Origin: F23-D06 sp947165685
GTDB taxonomy: Bacteria; Bacteroidota; Bacteroidia; Bacteroidales; WCHB1-69
Reading direction: 5' to 3'
Assembly: GCA_947165685.1 (NCBI GenBank)
Contig: CAMVBK010000007.1
Location: 1 to 64,000, forward strand
Length of the DNA: 64,000 bases
The notes under the pieces are model-generated. The model did no database searches and was not told where the DNA came from. It saw only the letters and a program-made list of their open reading frames with translations. Made by a program: the position numbers and the translations under genes. This document shows, in pieces, positions 15,906-24,933 of the stretch (position 1 is the first letter of the stretch; each line of letters begins with the position of its first letter).

Positions 15906-18900
15906 ATGAAAAAGAATTTTATTTTTTTCAAGACAGCAGCTTTTATGCTTTGCTGCTTGATGGGTTTGGCGGGATTATCGTTCGCCCAAACCACCTACAC
16001 CTTCAGCAACTACCCTTCCGGCACCCAATATGCAGAGAACGAGGTGCACGTGCTGGACAATAATGTCACCATCGTGACCAACCAGTGCCATTTCACCACC
16101 CAGTTGCGGGTGTATTCAAGCGCGACACACGACGGAAACTTCTACACCTACGCCCTGCCGTTCTACATCGACAGTCTGGCTTTTAACATGGGCTACAGAA
16201 CAGATGACGTGAATATCTACGGCAGTACAGACGGTACAACCTGGAATCTTGTAGGAAGCATTCCCGTCACCGTATCCAACAATCAATATGCGAATTTCGG
16301 TCTTTCTTTCGGCAGCAGCAACTACAACTTTTTCAAATTCGATGTAGATGGAGACCAACAAATCCGCGTGACTTCCATGACCATTTACTACAAGCCGACG
16401 GGGCCTTCAGGCAATGCGGCACAGATGCCTTCCATCACTCCGGCTCCCGGAATCTACACAAGTCCCGTGACGGTGACCCTATCCTCTGAAACCAGCAACG
16501 CCTCCATCTATTACACCACCGACGGCACAACCCCGACCAATTCTTCCACACTTTACACCGCTCCTTTCACCGTCAGCCAAACCACTACGGTGAAAGCCAT
16601 TGCCACGGCCGCGGGATACGCGAACAGCATAGTGGCCTCTGCCACCTACACCTTCCCGGTCTCGGTGAACAATATCGCCGACTTCAAGGCTCAGACAACG
16701 GCCAACCAGCCCTATCTGATTGCCAACGATGTAACATACGTGTTCGGGCAGGGCTACTACACCTACGTGAAAGACGCCACCGGTGGATTGCTCATCTACG
16801 GCAACACCATCACCACTCCTTACGAGGAAGGCGACCAAATCAGCGGACTGATGGGCACTCGCACGGTCTTTGCCGACCAAGTGGAAATGTCAGCCTCTCA
16901 AAACACTGATGCGGCAACGACAAGCACCGGCTCCGTATCCCCCGTTGTGGTCACCATGAGCGACCTGATCAACAACTATAGCACCTACGACGCGCAACTC
17001 GTCACGCTCGAAAATGTGAACTTCCCCGACGGGTTCACCGGCGAAAACCAGACCACCGTCACGCAGAGCGGCAGTTCCATAGTACTTTACAACCGCTTTA
17101 ACATAGACACCACCCTTGCGGCCAACACCACGCTGAACGTCACGGGATTCGCAGCCATCTATAATGGGAGCGTTCAAATCTATCCTCGCCACAACAGCGA
17201 CCTCAGCACGCAAGCTCCCGTCCTGACGCCCGCCCTCGCCATCACCGCTCCCGCTGACGGCAGCCAGTTCAGCACGTTGGACACCCTACCCATCGGCGTG
17301 GACATCCAGAACTTCACCCTCGGCACCGACGGCTACCTCAAGGTCGAGTCGCCGCTGCTGACCGCCGCCGGGCTCCCCAGCCCCGCTTACTTGGACCAGA
17401 CCGGTCTGAACATGCTGCTGCAGGCTGTTTTCTCCCCGCTGCCCGCCGGCACGCACACCATCACGGCTTCTTTGGTTGACATGAGCCAGGCCGCCCTCAC
17501 GCCCGCCGTGACCGCCACCACCACCTTCACCGTCACCGCACCGGTGCTCAACGCTCCGGTCATTGCGGCTTCCGGTGACGAGGCGGACGCCGACAACAGC
17601 TTCTATTTCAATGCCACCGTCACCATGACCGCGGAAAACGGCGCGGAAATCCACTACACCACCGACGGCACCACGCCCACGGAAGCCTCCACGCTCTACA
17701 GCGCTCCGTTCCAAATCACCACCACCACCACGGTCAAGGCCATCGCCGTGAAAGCCAACTGGCAGAACAGCGACGTGACCACACTTGATGTGACCATCAC
17801 CGCCCCGACCGTGGCTCTGCCCACCTTTACGCCCGGCACCGGCACTTATGCCGACAGCGTGACTTTCAGCATCGCCTGCACGACGGAGAATGCGGAAATC
17901 CGCTACACCACCGACGGCACCGAGCCCACGGAGACTTCTACACTCTACAGCGCACCGGTTATGCTGACCAGCACCGCCACGGTCAAGGCCAAAGCCTTCA
18001 AGGCCGACTGGCTGGCCAGCGCAACGGCCACGGCCACTTATACCATCGTGTATGACCCGATTCTGACCGCCAACGCCACTGCACTGAACTTCAGCAGCAC
18101 ACAGCTCGCGCAGGAGATCACCATCAGCGGCGCCCACCTCGCCGACCCCATCACGCTGAGCTGCGACAACACGCACTTCACCGTGAATCCGAGCAGCATC
18201 GCCAACCCGAACAGCAACACGGTAGTCACTGTCACCTTTGACGGCACCGAGCCCGCCACGGGCACCCTCACCATCGTTTCCGACACGCTGAGCGCAACGG
18301 TCGCCCTGGCCGCCACCGCCCAGCTGCCTGCCGTCGTGCTGACCCCCGCCACGGAAGTCAGTGACAGCCTCATCACGGTGACCATGAGCTGCACCGTGTC
18401 CGATGCCACTATCCACTACACCACCGACGGCAGCGAACCGGACGCTCAATCCGCCACCTACAGCACGCCCGTTGTCTTCAACACGCCCGGCACCTACACC
18501 GTGAAAGCCTTCGCCATGAAGAGCGGTTGGGAGAACAGCAACGTAACCACGGGCTCCTACACCATCAACGAGCCGCAAGCACCCGACACGGTGAACGCGC
18601 CCGTCATCACCCCCGCCACGGATCTCTACTATGAGCCGCAGACCGTGACCATCACGTGCGCCGATGCCGATGCCGTAATCCGCTACACTACCGACGGCAC
18701 CACCCCGACGGAAAGTTCCACAACATACAACGCTCCTTTCACCGTGAGCACCACCACCACTATCACCGCCAAAGCCTGGAAGGCCGGCATGGTGCCGAGC
18801 GACAACGCCACTGTCACCATCAGCTTCCCCGAACAGGTAGCCAATATCGCCGCTTTCAAAGCTGCCGCCGAGACCAACGTGGAGAAACAGATCATGAGCG

Positions 18901-19910
18901 ATGTGACCTTCGTATTCCGGAGCGGCCGTTTCATGTATGTGGAGGACAACAGCGCGGCCCTGCTGATTTACGACTACAACACGCCGGTCATCACCACCCA
19001 ATACAACGAAGGAGACGTGATTGAGGGCGGTATTTTCGGAAAATACACGCTCTATCAAGGCATGGTGGAGATGCTGCCCACACACAACCCCGCCGCTGCT
19101 ACCGGAACACCCGTAACCGTCACTCCGATGGATGCCACCATCTCCGCTATCAAGACGCAATACGCTGACGTTTACGAAGCCCGATTAGTGCATTTGAGCG
19201 ACGTAGAGTTCATCAGTGCCACCCAATTCGTGCAAAACGGAGACACTATGGCCATCTACAACCGCTTCAACAGTGTGACCACGGAGATTTCTACCGGCGA
19301 CATCGCCGACGTGACCGGATTCGTAAGCTACTCCACCAATTACGGCTACCAAATCTACCCGCGCGACAACAACGACATCAACATTCATCCCGTTGTGGTG
19401 CTCGACACCGTGGCCACGCCCGAAATTTCCTTCTACCGTTCCGGCGAGTTTTACTTCATGCACCTTGCATGCGCCACCGACGGTGCCGACATTCGCTACA
19501 CTTTCGACGGCTCCGTCCCGGACGAGAACGCCAGCTTGTTCACGTCAGACGTACCGTTCCAACTCAATGTGCAGTACACCATCAAGGCCATCGCCATGAA
19601 AGAAGGCATGACCAACAGCGAAGTTGCCGTCTATGACTACAATCCGAGCGGTATCGCAGACCACGAGCTGCGCAACAGCCTCAGCGTCTATCCGAACCCC
19701 GCCATTGATTTCGTAACCGTCAGTGTCAAGGACGAGAGCACCGCCATCGAAAAAGCGGAGCTCTACAATGTTTACGGCCAATTGCTGCGCACCGTCGAGA
19801 CAAACAGCAACAATGCCAAAATCTCCATCAGCGACCTCGCCACCGGCACCTACATCGTCAAGGTATTCAGCAACAAGGGCACGGCCTCGCTGCCCATTAT
19901 CCGGAAATAA
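15906..19910 (+). CDS. large T9SS surface protein with six chitobiase-C-terminal-like repeats
   Basis: 1334 residues. Signal peptide ~1-27 (ends LSFAQ). Then: a discoidin-like region (~28-155); repeat 1 (IYYTTDGTTPT); an OB-like module (NIADFKAQTT..., ~258-440); repeats 2 and 3 (EIHYTTDGTTPTEAS, EIRYTTDGTEPTETS); an Ig-like/choice-of-anchor segment (LNFSSTQLAQEITI); repeats 4 and 5 (TIHYTTDGSEPD, VIRYTTDGTTPTESS); a second OB-like module (NIAAFKAAAETN...); repeat 6 (DIRYTFDGSVPD); and a type A sorting tail (LSVYPNPAIDFVTVSV, GTYIVKVFSNKG). The YTTDGxxPT repeat is the CHB_HEX_C/Fn3-like fold, usually an accessory domain of surface enzymes or adhesins. No catalytic domain is seen, so a binding or adhesive role is inferred. 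Confidence 0.88.
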   Translation: MKKNFIFFKTAAFMLCCLMGLAGLSFAQTTYTFSNYPSGTQYAENEVHVLDNNVTIVTNQCHFTTQLRVYSSATHDGNFYTYALPFYIDSLAFNMGYRTDDVNIYGSTDGTTWNLVGSIPVTVSNNQYANFGLSFGSSNYNFFKFDVDGDQQIRVTSMTIYYKPTGPSGNAAQMPSITPAPGIYTSPVTVTLSSETSNASIYYTTDGTTPTNSSTLYTAPFTVSQTTTVKAIATAAGYANSIVASATYTFPVSVNNIADFKAQTTANQPYLIANDVTYVFGQGYYTYVKDATGGLLIYGNTITTPYEEGDQISGLMGTRTVFADQVEMSASQNTDAATTSTGSVSPVVVTMSDLINNYSTYDAQLVTLENVNFPDGFTGENQTTVTQSGSSIVLYNRFNIDTTLAANTTLNVTGFAAIYNGSVQIYPRHNSDLSTQAPVLTPALAITAPADGSQFSTLDTLPIGVDIQNFTLGTDGYLKVESPLLTAAGLPSPAYLDQTGLNMLLQAVFSPLPAGTHTITASLVDMSQAALTPAVTATTTFTVTAPVLNAPVIAASGDEADADNSFYFNATVTMTAENGAEIHYTTDGTTPTEASTLYSAPFQITTTTTVKAIAVKANWQNSDVTTLDVTITAPTVALPTFTPGTGTYADSVTFSIACTTENAEIRYTTDGTEPTETSTLYSAPVMLTSTATVKAKAFKADWLASATATATYTIVYDPILTANATALNFSSTQLAQEITISGAHLADPITLSCDNTHFTVNPSSIANPNSNTVVTVTFDGTEPATGTLTIVSDTLSATVALAATAQLPAVVLTPATEVSDSLITVTMSCTVSDATIHYTTDGSEPDAQSATYSTPVVFNTPGTYTVKAFAMKSGWENSNVTTGSYTINEPQAPDTVNAPVITPATDLYYEPQTVTITCADADAVIRYTTDGTTPTESSTTYNAPFTVSTTTTITAKAWKAGMVPSDNATVTISFPEQVANIAAFKAAAETNVEKQIMSDVTFVFRSGRFMYVEDNSAALLIYDYNTPVITTQYNEGDVIEGGIFGKYTLYQGMVEMLPTHNPAAATGTPVTVTPMDATISAIKTQYADVYEARLVHLSDVEFISATQFVQNGDTMAIYNRFNSVTTEISTGDIADVTGFVSYSTNYGYQIYPRDNNDINIHPVVVLDTVATPEISFYRSGEFYFMHLACATDGADIRYTFDGSVPDENASLFTSDVPFQLNVQYTIKAIAMKEGMTNSEVAVYDYNPSGIADHELRNSLSVYPNPAIDFVTVSVKDESTAIEKAELYNVYGQLLRTVETNSNNAKISISDLATGTYIVKVFSNKGTASLPIIRK

Positions 19911-19932
19911 TACGAATCACTTCCGCCCAACA

Positions 19933-19970
19933 AAAAACGGAGCCCGACCCCATCGGACTCCGTTTTTTTT
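19933..19970. terminator. bidirectional intrinsic terminator
   Basis: ACGGAG...CTCCGT with an inner CCGA/TCGG pairing, flanked by six A on the left and eight T on the right. It separates the convergent T9SS gene (stop 19910) and mscS gene (stop 19986). Confidence 0.85.
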
Positions 19971-19985
19971 GTATTCCATTAGCTT

Positions 19986-20831
19986 CTAATCGTTTTTCAC
20001 ATGCACATCCATTTGGTTGAAAGGGATTTCGAGACCGTTTTCGCGGAAGGCATTGTAGATTCCCTCGTTCAGCGAATAGAGCGTGTCCCAATAATTTTCA
20101 GGGAGTGTCCAGGCATAGAGTCGCATGTGGAGGGAGCTGTCGGCGAAATCCTCAAGAGTGGCAAACGGGGCTTTGGGTTCATGCAATACCAACGGGTTGT
20201 CGGCGGCCACCTTCAGCATCACCTCCTTGGCTTTCTCCACCGACATGCCGTAGGCCAGTCCCACATCGATGGCCACGCGGCGCTGTGGCATGTTGAAATG
20301 GTTGACCAACGACTTGGTGGCCAGTTCGGTGTTCGGTACGATAATCTTGCGGGCGTCATAAGTGCGCAACGTGGTGTTGAAAATCTGGATACTGTCCACA
20401 TATCCAGAATAGGGTCCCTGTTCGATATAGTCACCCACCTTGAACGGCTTGAGCAACAGGATGATGACACCGCCAGCGAAGTTCTGGAGCGTACCTTGGA
20501 GGCCCATGCCGATGGCCACGCCCGCCGCGCCGAGGATGGCAATGAACGAGGTCATCTGGATACCCATGATGCCCATGGCTGTGAGGACAATCAGCACTTT
20601 GAGGAGAATGTCGATGAGCGAATGCAGGAACTCCTGCAGTGAAGGATCCACCTTGTGCCGCTCGTAAGCCCGCTTCATCATCTTGTTAAGCAGGTTGATG
20701 AGCTTCCAGCCCACAAAAAGCACGATGCACGCCACCACAAATTTTGGCATGTAGTGGAACAGAATGTCGTTCAAAAACTGCTTCGCCCCCGAGGAGAACG
20801 AATCCCATGTGTTCATTACTGTTCTTTCCAT
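19986..20831 (-). CDS. mscS: small-conductance mechanosensitive channel, MscS family
   Basis: 281 residues, close to E. coli MscS. Three membrane helices: ~30-47 (FVVACIVLFVGWKLI), ~70-90, and the pore helix ~95-125 with AAGVAIGMGLQGTLQNFAGG, the Gly/Ala-packed TM3 of this family. A beta domain follows (FKVGDYIEQGPYSGYVDSI, YDARKIIVPNTEL) and an alpha/beta C-terminal cage domain. It opens under membrane tension to release solutes. Monocistronic, with a promoter-like element just upstream. Confidence 0.94.
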   Translation of the reverse strand: MERTVMNTWDSFSSGAKQFLNDILFHYMPKFVVACIVLFVGWKLINLLNKMMKRAYERHKVDPSLQEFLHSLIDILLKVLIVLTAMGIMGIQMTSFIAILGAAGVAIGMGLQGTLQNFAGGVIILLLKPFKVGDYIEQGPYSGYVDSIQIFNTTLRTYDARKIIVPNTELATKSLVNHFNMPQRRVAIDVGLAYGMSVEKAKEVMLKVAADNPLVLHEPKAPFATLEDFADSSLHMRLYAWTLPENYWDTLYSLNEGIYNAFRENGLEIPFNQMDVHVKND

Positions 20832-20864
20832 AATATCGGTTTATTCATTATTTATTTTCGGCCG

Positions 20865-20894
20865 CGAAAGTACAAAATAATTGTTTCGCGACAA
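20865..20894 (-). promoter_or_regulatory. promoter of the mscS gene
   Basis: On the minus strand TTG (20892-20894) is 19 bases from TACTTTCG (20865-20872), one mismatch from TAnnTTTG, 33 bases before the ATG. Confidence 0.5.
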
Positions 20895-21008
20895 GTGCCT
20901 CTGTTTTCTGCGAAATCATCCCGAATATTTTAACTAATATTTGTTAATAATATTTATCAGTATTTCCAAATATCTGATTATCAGCACTAAAAAAATTTCG
21001 CAAAACCC

Positions 21009-21039
21009 TTGACAACAGCGTTTTTCCGTTGTATCTTTG
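21009..21039 (+). promoter_or_regulatory. consensus Bacteroidota promoter for the Rpn-type nuclease gene
   Basis: TTG (21009-21011), 20 bases, then TATCTTTG (21032-21039). The ATG at 21059 follows 19 bases later. This is the best promoter match in the window. Confidence 0.7.
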
Positions 21040-21058
21040 CAACCTAAAACTTGTCGTC

Positions 21059-21733
21059 ATGAAGAACTACTGCAAATACTTCAGCCCCGTGACCGACGTC
21101 ACCTTCCGGAAGGTCTTCGGCGAGCACATCGACCTCGCCGCCAGCCTGCTCAACGCCTTCCTCCCCTTGGAGGAGGGCCGCACCATCACCGACCTGCGCT
21201 ACCTCCCGCCCGAACTGATGCCCAACACTCCAACCCGCAAGGACAGCATCGTCGACCTGCACTGCACCGACTCCGCCGGCGCGACCTTCCTCGTCGAGAT
21301 GCAGCTCAACTGGGAGTCCGACTTCTTCAAGCGCGTCTTCTTCAACGCCTCAAAAGCCTACGTCCGCCAGCTCAACGAGGGGGAACGCTACAAACTCCTG
21401 AAGCCCGTCTATTCCCTCAACTTCGTCACCGGAGACCTGCACAAGGGGCTCAGCGAATGGTACCACCCCTACCAGTTCGTCCACATCTACCACACCGACC
21501 GCGTCTTCGACGGGCTCAAGATCGTCTTCGCCGAAATCGAAAAGTACAAGAAGCTGGCCGTGAAGGGCGACTCCAAGAAGGACCTGTGGATGCGCTACTT
21601 CACGGAGATGACCGCCAAGACGAGGACACCCGCGCCGGAACTCCTCGCCGACCCCGACATCGCCAAGGCCGTCAAACTGCTGGAGGTCATCAACTACGAC
21701 GAGGCGGAGGAGTACCTCTACGACAGATACTGA
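21059..21733 (+). CDS. Rpn family PD-(D/E)XK nuclease / putative transposase, truncated by a stop codon
   Basis: 224 residues to TGA 21731-21733. The start FSPVTDVTFRKVFGE, then LLNAFLPLEEGRTI, the nuclease core DSIVDLHC and ATFLVEMQLNWE (the D...ExQ catalytic signature), RVFFNASKAYVRQL and VYSLNF are typical of the PDDEXK-type Rpn/transposase-like family. These proteins are thought to promote RecA-independent recombination. The ATG at 21059 is preferred over 21029 because it sits right after the promoter. The normal protein is longer: the same frame continues after the TGA with its usual charged Gln/Gly-repeat tail (21734-21997). The nuclease core is intact, so the short product might still act. 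Confidence 0.85.
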   Translation: MKNYCKYFSPVTDVTFRKVFGEHIDLAASLLNAFLPLEEGRTITDLRYLPPELMPNTPTRKDSIVDLHCTDSAGATFLVEMQLNWESDFFKRVFFNASKAYVRQLNEGERYKLLKPVYSLNFVTGDLHKGLSEWYHPYQFVHIYHTDRVFDGLKIVFAEIEKYKKLAVKGDSKKDLWMRYFTEMTAKTRTPAPELLADPDIAKAVKLLEVINYDEAEEYLYDRY

Positions 21734-21997
21734 GACGGCGTCAGCGTGGAGGCCACCTGGAAGGGCATCGGACGGGACGAGGGGGAGAAAATAGGCGAGG
21801 AACGGGGACTGGAGAAAGGCCTGAAGCAAGGACGCGAGGAAGGGCTGAAGCAAGGGCTGCAACAAGGACTGCAACAAGGGCTGCAACAAGGAACACGTTT
21901 ACTCGTCCGCAACATGCTCGCCGCAGGTCTTAGCCCGACCGAAGTAGCGAAAATTGCCGGTTTAACAGAAGAGGTAGTCCGTACAATGGGAGGATAA
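21734..21997 (+). pseudogene. C-terminal part of the Rpn-type nuclease, separated by an in-frame TGA
   Basis: In the same frame as 21059-21733, directly after the TGA. It contains GRDEGEKIGEERGLEKG, a tandem run of KQG/LQQGLQQG units (21835-21895, visible as CTGCAACAAGG repeats in the DNA) and a helix-turn-helix-like end (LSPTEVAKIAGLTEEVVRTM). This order is the normal C-terminus of the family. An internal ATG at 21746 could allow separate translation of 83 residues. Confidence 0.75.
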
Positions 21998-22107
21998 GCC
22001 TACGGGATACCTTCAACATCCACAATACTGACAAGTATAAACAGCTGGCGATGAGGACATCAACGTGAAGCAAGCTATTTCTTCACCGCGTAAAACATCA
22101 AACAACG

Positions 22108-22839
22108 CTAAAATGCCGGCGTTCCTATGAAACTTGGACTCCTTCGTACAAGTTCCCTCGGCCCAGAGAATGAGTACACAATCCCAAAGAAGAGCACATT
22201 TTCAGGATTTTTAACTTGGATTTCATTGTCACTCCGAACAAAAAAGTCCAATGAATGCCGCTTGTTAATATCGTATTTGACCCCCACGATGGTGCGCAAC
22301 TGATCGATGATGTTGTCACCAGGCTTGTATAGCCGCCACCAAAACTCTTCCGACAGATAGAGCTTCAACGGACGATAGGGCACCGACCAGGTGACCTGCA
22401 GACGATTACGCATATACGTCTTAGGGTTGTACTTGTAGCTTCCGCGCCGCTCGTCACGGAAGGTTGATTGCACCATGGCGCGATAAGCGACCTTCCAGTC
22501 CCCGAACTTGGGGGCAACCGACACGAAGCCCTTCAATCTGTGACGACTCTCAAAATAGCGGTCTTCCCGGTCGTAATAGTTCAAGTAGTCATAGACCACC
22601 CCTACCTTGAGGCGCTTCCTCCAAAACGTGTAGTCAGTGCCGATGCCCAACTTGGCGCGATCATACCGGGTGAAATCGTGGTCGAAACGGAGCTCGCCCT
22701 CTGCAGAGACATGCCACCCGTTAAGGATTTTTAACTCACATTCCGCTCCCATAACACCGCCCATGGAGAACGTTTGGGCGTGCACCACACCACAGATCCA
22801 TACGGCTGTCACGATTAATATGATGCGGATTCCTTTCAT
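22108..22839 (-). CDS. DUF2490-type outer-membrane protein
   Basis: 243 residues from the ATG at 22839. Signal peptide ~1-22 (ends VVHAQ). The rest is strand-rich with alternating patterns (WHVSAEGELRFDHDFTRYDR, LKVGVVYDYLNYY, YLSEEFWWRLYKPGDN), which fits DUF2490, predicted outer-membrane barrels. It is last in the run 25653-22108 with VTC polymerase and DUF4956, 114 bases after DUF4956. A role in polyphosphate metabolism is not shown by the sequence. Confidence 0.75.
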   Translation of the reverse strand: MKGIRIILIVTAVWICGVVHAQTFSMGGVMGAECELKILNGWHVSAEGELRFDHDFTRYDRAKLGIGTDYTFWRKRLKVGVVYDYLNYYDREDRYFESRHRLKGFVSVAPKFGDWKVAYRAMVQSTFRDERRGSYKYNPKTYMRNRLQVTWSVPYRPLKLYLSEEFWWRLYKPGDNIIDQLRTIVGVKYDINKRHSLDFFVRSDNEIQVKNPENVLFFGIVYSFSGPRELVRRSPSFIGTPAF

Positions 22840-22902
22840 TTCATTCGTCACATTTATTCCTACGGCTCACTGAGACGCACTGTCCAGAGCTCGCTGACGC
22901 TC

Positions 22903-22942
22903 ACCCTGGGTTGACATAGGTCGGGCTTTCAGCCCTTTTTGG
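22903..22942 (+). repeat. dispersed repeat family 2 (copy A) with a terminator-like hairpin
   Basis: ACCCTGGGTTGACATAGG plus TCGGGCTTTCAGCCCTTTTT. The inverted repeat GGGCT/AGCCC followed by five T forms a small terminator-like hairpin on the plus strand. A close copy lies at 35772-35811 and a diverged one at 5045-5084. Confidence 0.6.
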
Positions 22943-22953
22943 AAAAAGTTTGG

Positions 22954-23664
22954 TTAAAAATAATGGTCTTTTTTTATTTTGGTGAGTTCATTGATGGTGT
23001 TTTCGGGCTTGTCGGTGGCGTAATAGACCTTCACGTAGGCGATGTCCTTGAGATAGTCGATATGGCCGACTTCCACGCGGCGAATATCGAGGCCTGTGCG
23101 CGCTTTCAAATCCTCCAAAAGTTCGTTCTCGCGATCTGCATGCGCCAAGGCAACCTTTTCATACACAATTATTTTACTTTCCAGATGTGTCCGTCGATGG
23201 ATGGATTCGAACAGCCAAACGGCCAGTACGAGTAGCAAATTGGTGACGAACAGCTCCATATAGCTCACCGTCATGGCGAGGCCGTTGATGACGGAGATGC
23301 CGACCACCACGAACAGATAGGTCATCTCGCGAATGGGCACTGTCTCCGTTCGGTACCGTATCATGCCGAAGATAGCGAACAATCCGAGCGCAAAGCCGAT
23401 CTGCACCCGCACGTTGTCCATCAGGAAAATCAGGAAAAAAATAGTGATGCTGAACAGCATGAAGGTGAAGTAGTAGTCGCGGCGCTTGCTCTTCCGGTAG
23501 TAAAGAAGACCGACAATGAGCCAGCAGACCGCCAAGTTCAAGGTGAAACGGAGCAGCAACTGCCATAAGCTCGGGCCGTCGAACCATGGGATTCCGAAAA
23601 GCCCGGAATACTCCGCACTGCCGAATTCGCTCGCAATGTCCGAATCGAACAAAATGTCATCCAT
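22954..23664 (-). CDS. DUF4956 membrane protein
   Basis: 236 residues from the ATG at 23664, overlapping the end of the VTC gene by eight bases. Four membrane helices between ~35 and 165 (LAVCWLIVGLLYY, FTFMLFSITIFFLIFLMDNV, the core FALGLFAIFGMIRYRTETVP, LLLVLAVWLFE), then a soluble C-terminal domain ending in RRVEVGHIDYLKDIAYVKV. The segment FGMIRYRTET with IREMTYLFV is the DUF4956 signature. The family commonly sits beside VTC-domain polyphosphate polymerases, as here. Its job, perhaps coupling polymer synthesis to the membrane, is inferred. Confidence 0.88.
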   Translation of the reverse strand: MDDILFDSDIASEFGSAEYSGLFGIPWFDGPSLWQLLLRFTLNLAVCWLIVGLLYYRKSKRRDYYFTFMLFSITIFFLIFLMDNVRVQIGFALGLFAIFGMIRYRTETVPIREMTYLFVVVGISVINGLAMTVSYMELFVTNLLLVLAVWLFESIHRRTHLESKIIVYEKVALAHADRENELLEDLKARTGLDIRRVEVGHIDYLKDIAYVKVYYATDKPENTINELTKIKKDHYF

Positions 23665-24460
23665 TTGTATCATTTTCCAACGATTTTATAGTATAATTTT
23701 GATTTGTTAACGCATTGACATATCGAATCTTTTCCTTGAAACGGTTGTATTTCAAGTGCGTGTCGGTGAGCAGCATACCGAGACAATACTTGCTCAGTCC
23801 TTTCCGTTTCACCCGCGCCTCTCGCAACAACTCCTTGAACTTGGACGGCAACGCGCCATTCTGCTTCACCTCAATAATCACTAAATCAGAAACATCTGCA
23901 TCACAGCCGCTTACATGGTTATGAAAGGTTATACCAAAATCGATGGTGACACGTTCGGTCATGGCTTTGTTCACCAAGGTGATGCGGCGGAATGCGTTTT
24001 CGAGACGCGGCAACAGCGTCCTATCGGTCACCCACACCTTTTCGCGGATGAAATCTGCCATTTCGGGCAATCCGTACAGGTCGCCCCACGCCTCAACAGG
24101 GATAGGAATACGTTTCTTTTTGGTTCGTCCGGTGTTTTTTTTGTTCTTGATTTCACAGAAGGCTGTGTTCGAGTCCACATAAATGCGCTGACGCACCTTT
24201 TGCCGATGCAGCCGCTGGTTATGGTGCATAGTGTAGGTAAGAGCATCTGGCGTGTCGAAATAGAGGGATCTGTAGCTCGCAATACGCTGACATTCACTCT
24301 CTTGCACATAGAAACCCTCGGCCCACAGCGGTGCCATGCGCAACAGCGTCCCACGATTCGTCGGAAATTTACTATCGACGCGGTTCATGAGTTTAACGTT
24401 ACTCATCGCCTCCAAAGAGATGGGTTCCATTCGCTGCAACACACAATCTAACTCGTTCAT
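23657..24460 (-). CDS. VTC-domain polyphosphate polymerase
   Basis: 267 residues. VTC-type tunnel fold: NVKLMNRVDSKFPTNRGTL (Arg/Lys at the start), YRSLYFDTPD, HHNQRLHRQKVRQRIY, TAFCEIKNKKNTGRTKKKR (Glu and basic residues), TIDFGITF and VIIEVKQNG (Glu), ending with KRKGLSKYCLGM. These are the triphosphate-tunnel Glu and Lys/Arg positions of Vtc4-like polymerases, which make polyphosphate from nucleoside triphosphate. The start is six bases after the upstream gene (24467) and the end overlaps DUF4956, so the genes are one operon. The protein has no membrane helix of its own; DUF4956 may anchor it. Confidence 0.9.
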   Translation of the reverse strand: MNELDCVLQRMEPISLEAMSNVKLMNRVDSKFPTNRGTLLRMAPLWAEGFYVQESECQRIASYRSLYFDTPDALTYTMHHNQRLHRQKVRQRIYVDSNTAFCEIKNKKNTGRTKKKRIPIPVEAWGDLYGLPEMADFIREKVWVTDRTLLPRLENAFRRITLVNKAMTERVTIDFGITFHNHVSGCDADVSDLVIIEVKQNGALPSKFKELLREARVKRKGLSKYCLGMLLTDTHLKYNRFKEKIRYVNALTNQNYTIKSLENDTNG

Positions 24461-24466
24461 CTCAAA

Positions 24467-24871
24467 TTATTTACGAATATATTCATACTCCTTGACGGAT
24501 AAAAGGTTGCCCTTGGCCGTATAGTTGAGTTGACGTTTTTTCGTGCCGTCAGCGTTGTATTCGATTTTATGGATTCTAAACGGCTTGTTGCGGTCGTCAT
24601 AGACCACCTCGCGCACCACCCGGTCGTTCGCATCGTACTCGTATGTACAACGGGCGCGCAAACTCCCATTCGAAGTGTATTCGATTTCCTCCACTTTTCG
24701 TCCCTTTGCATCGTATTTGGTCACCTCGTCCAAGTAACGGGTGCCCTTCACCGGTGTCTTCCACACTTTGGTCGTGGAATTCTTGCGCAACTCCTTCTTA
24801 CTCTCGGACTGTCCGGAAACAACGAACAAGCACAAGCATAAACACGCAAAAAACAATACTATTCTTTTCAT
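24467..24871 (-). CDS. small secreted protein with YD-type short repeats
   Basis: 134 residues. Signal peptide ~1-20 (ends VVSGQ). The mature part has three repeats of the form YDxxGRKVEEIEYTSNGSL, YDANDRVVREVVYDD and YNADGTKKRQLNYTAKGNL, as in MORN/RHS-like antitoxin or surface repeat proteins of Bacteroidota. Located 62 bases after the lipoprotein gene and six before the VTC gene. No specific function assigned. Confidence 0.75.
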   Translation of the reverse strand: MKRIVLFFACLCLCLFVVSGQSESKKELRKNSTTKVWKTPVKGTRYLDEVTKYDAKGRKVEEIEYTSNGSLRARCTYEYDANDRVVREVVYDDRNKPFRIHKIEYNADGTKKRQLNYTAKGNLLSVKEYEYIRK

Positions 24872-24933
24872 TTCATCAAAATTCTGATTCTTTATATTGA
24901 CCTACAACGCACAGGACGTTTATCCCACGACCT

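Noticed and set aside
17286..19160. 624-codon minus-strand ORF in the 1334-residue T9SS gene
   Set aside because: Reverse frame of repetitive coding sequence; Gly/Arg/Val-rich without domains.
21835..21895. Short tandem DNA repeat as a possible non-coding array or CRISPR
   Set aside because: It is in frame and encodes the Gln/Gly repeats usual in the Rpn-type tail; no spacers.
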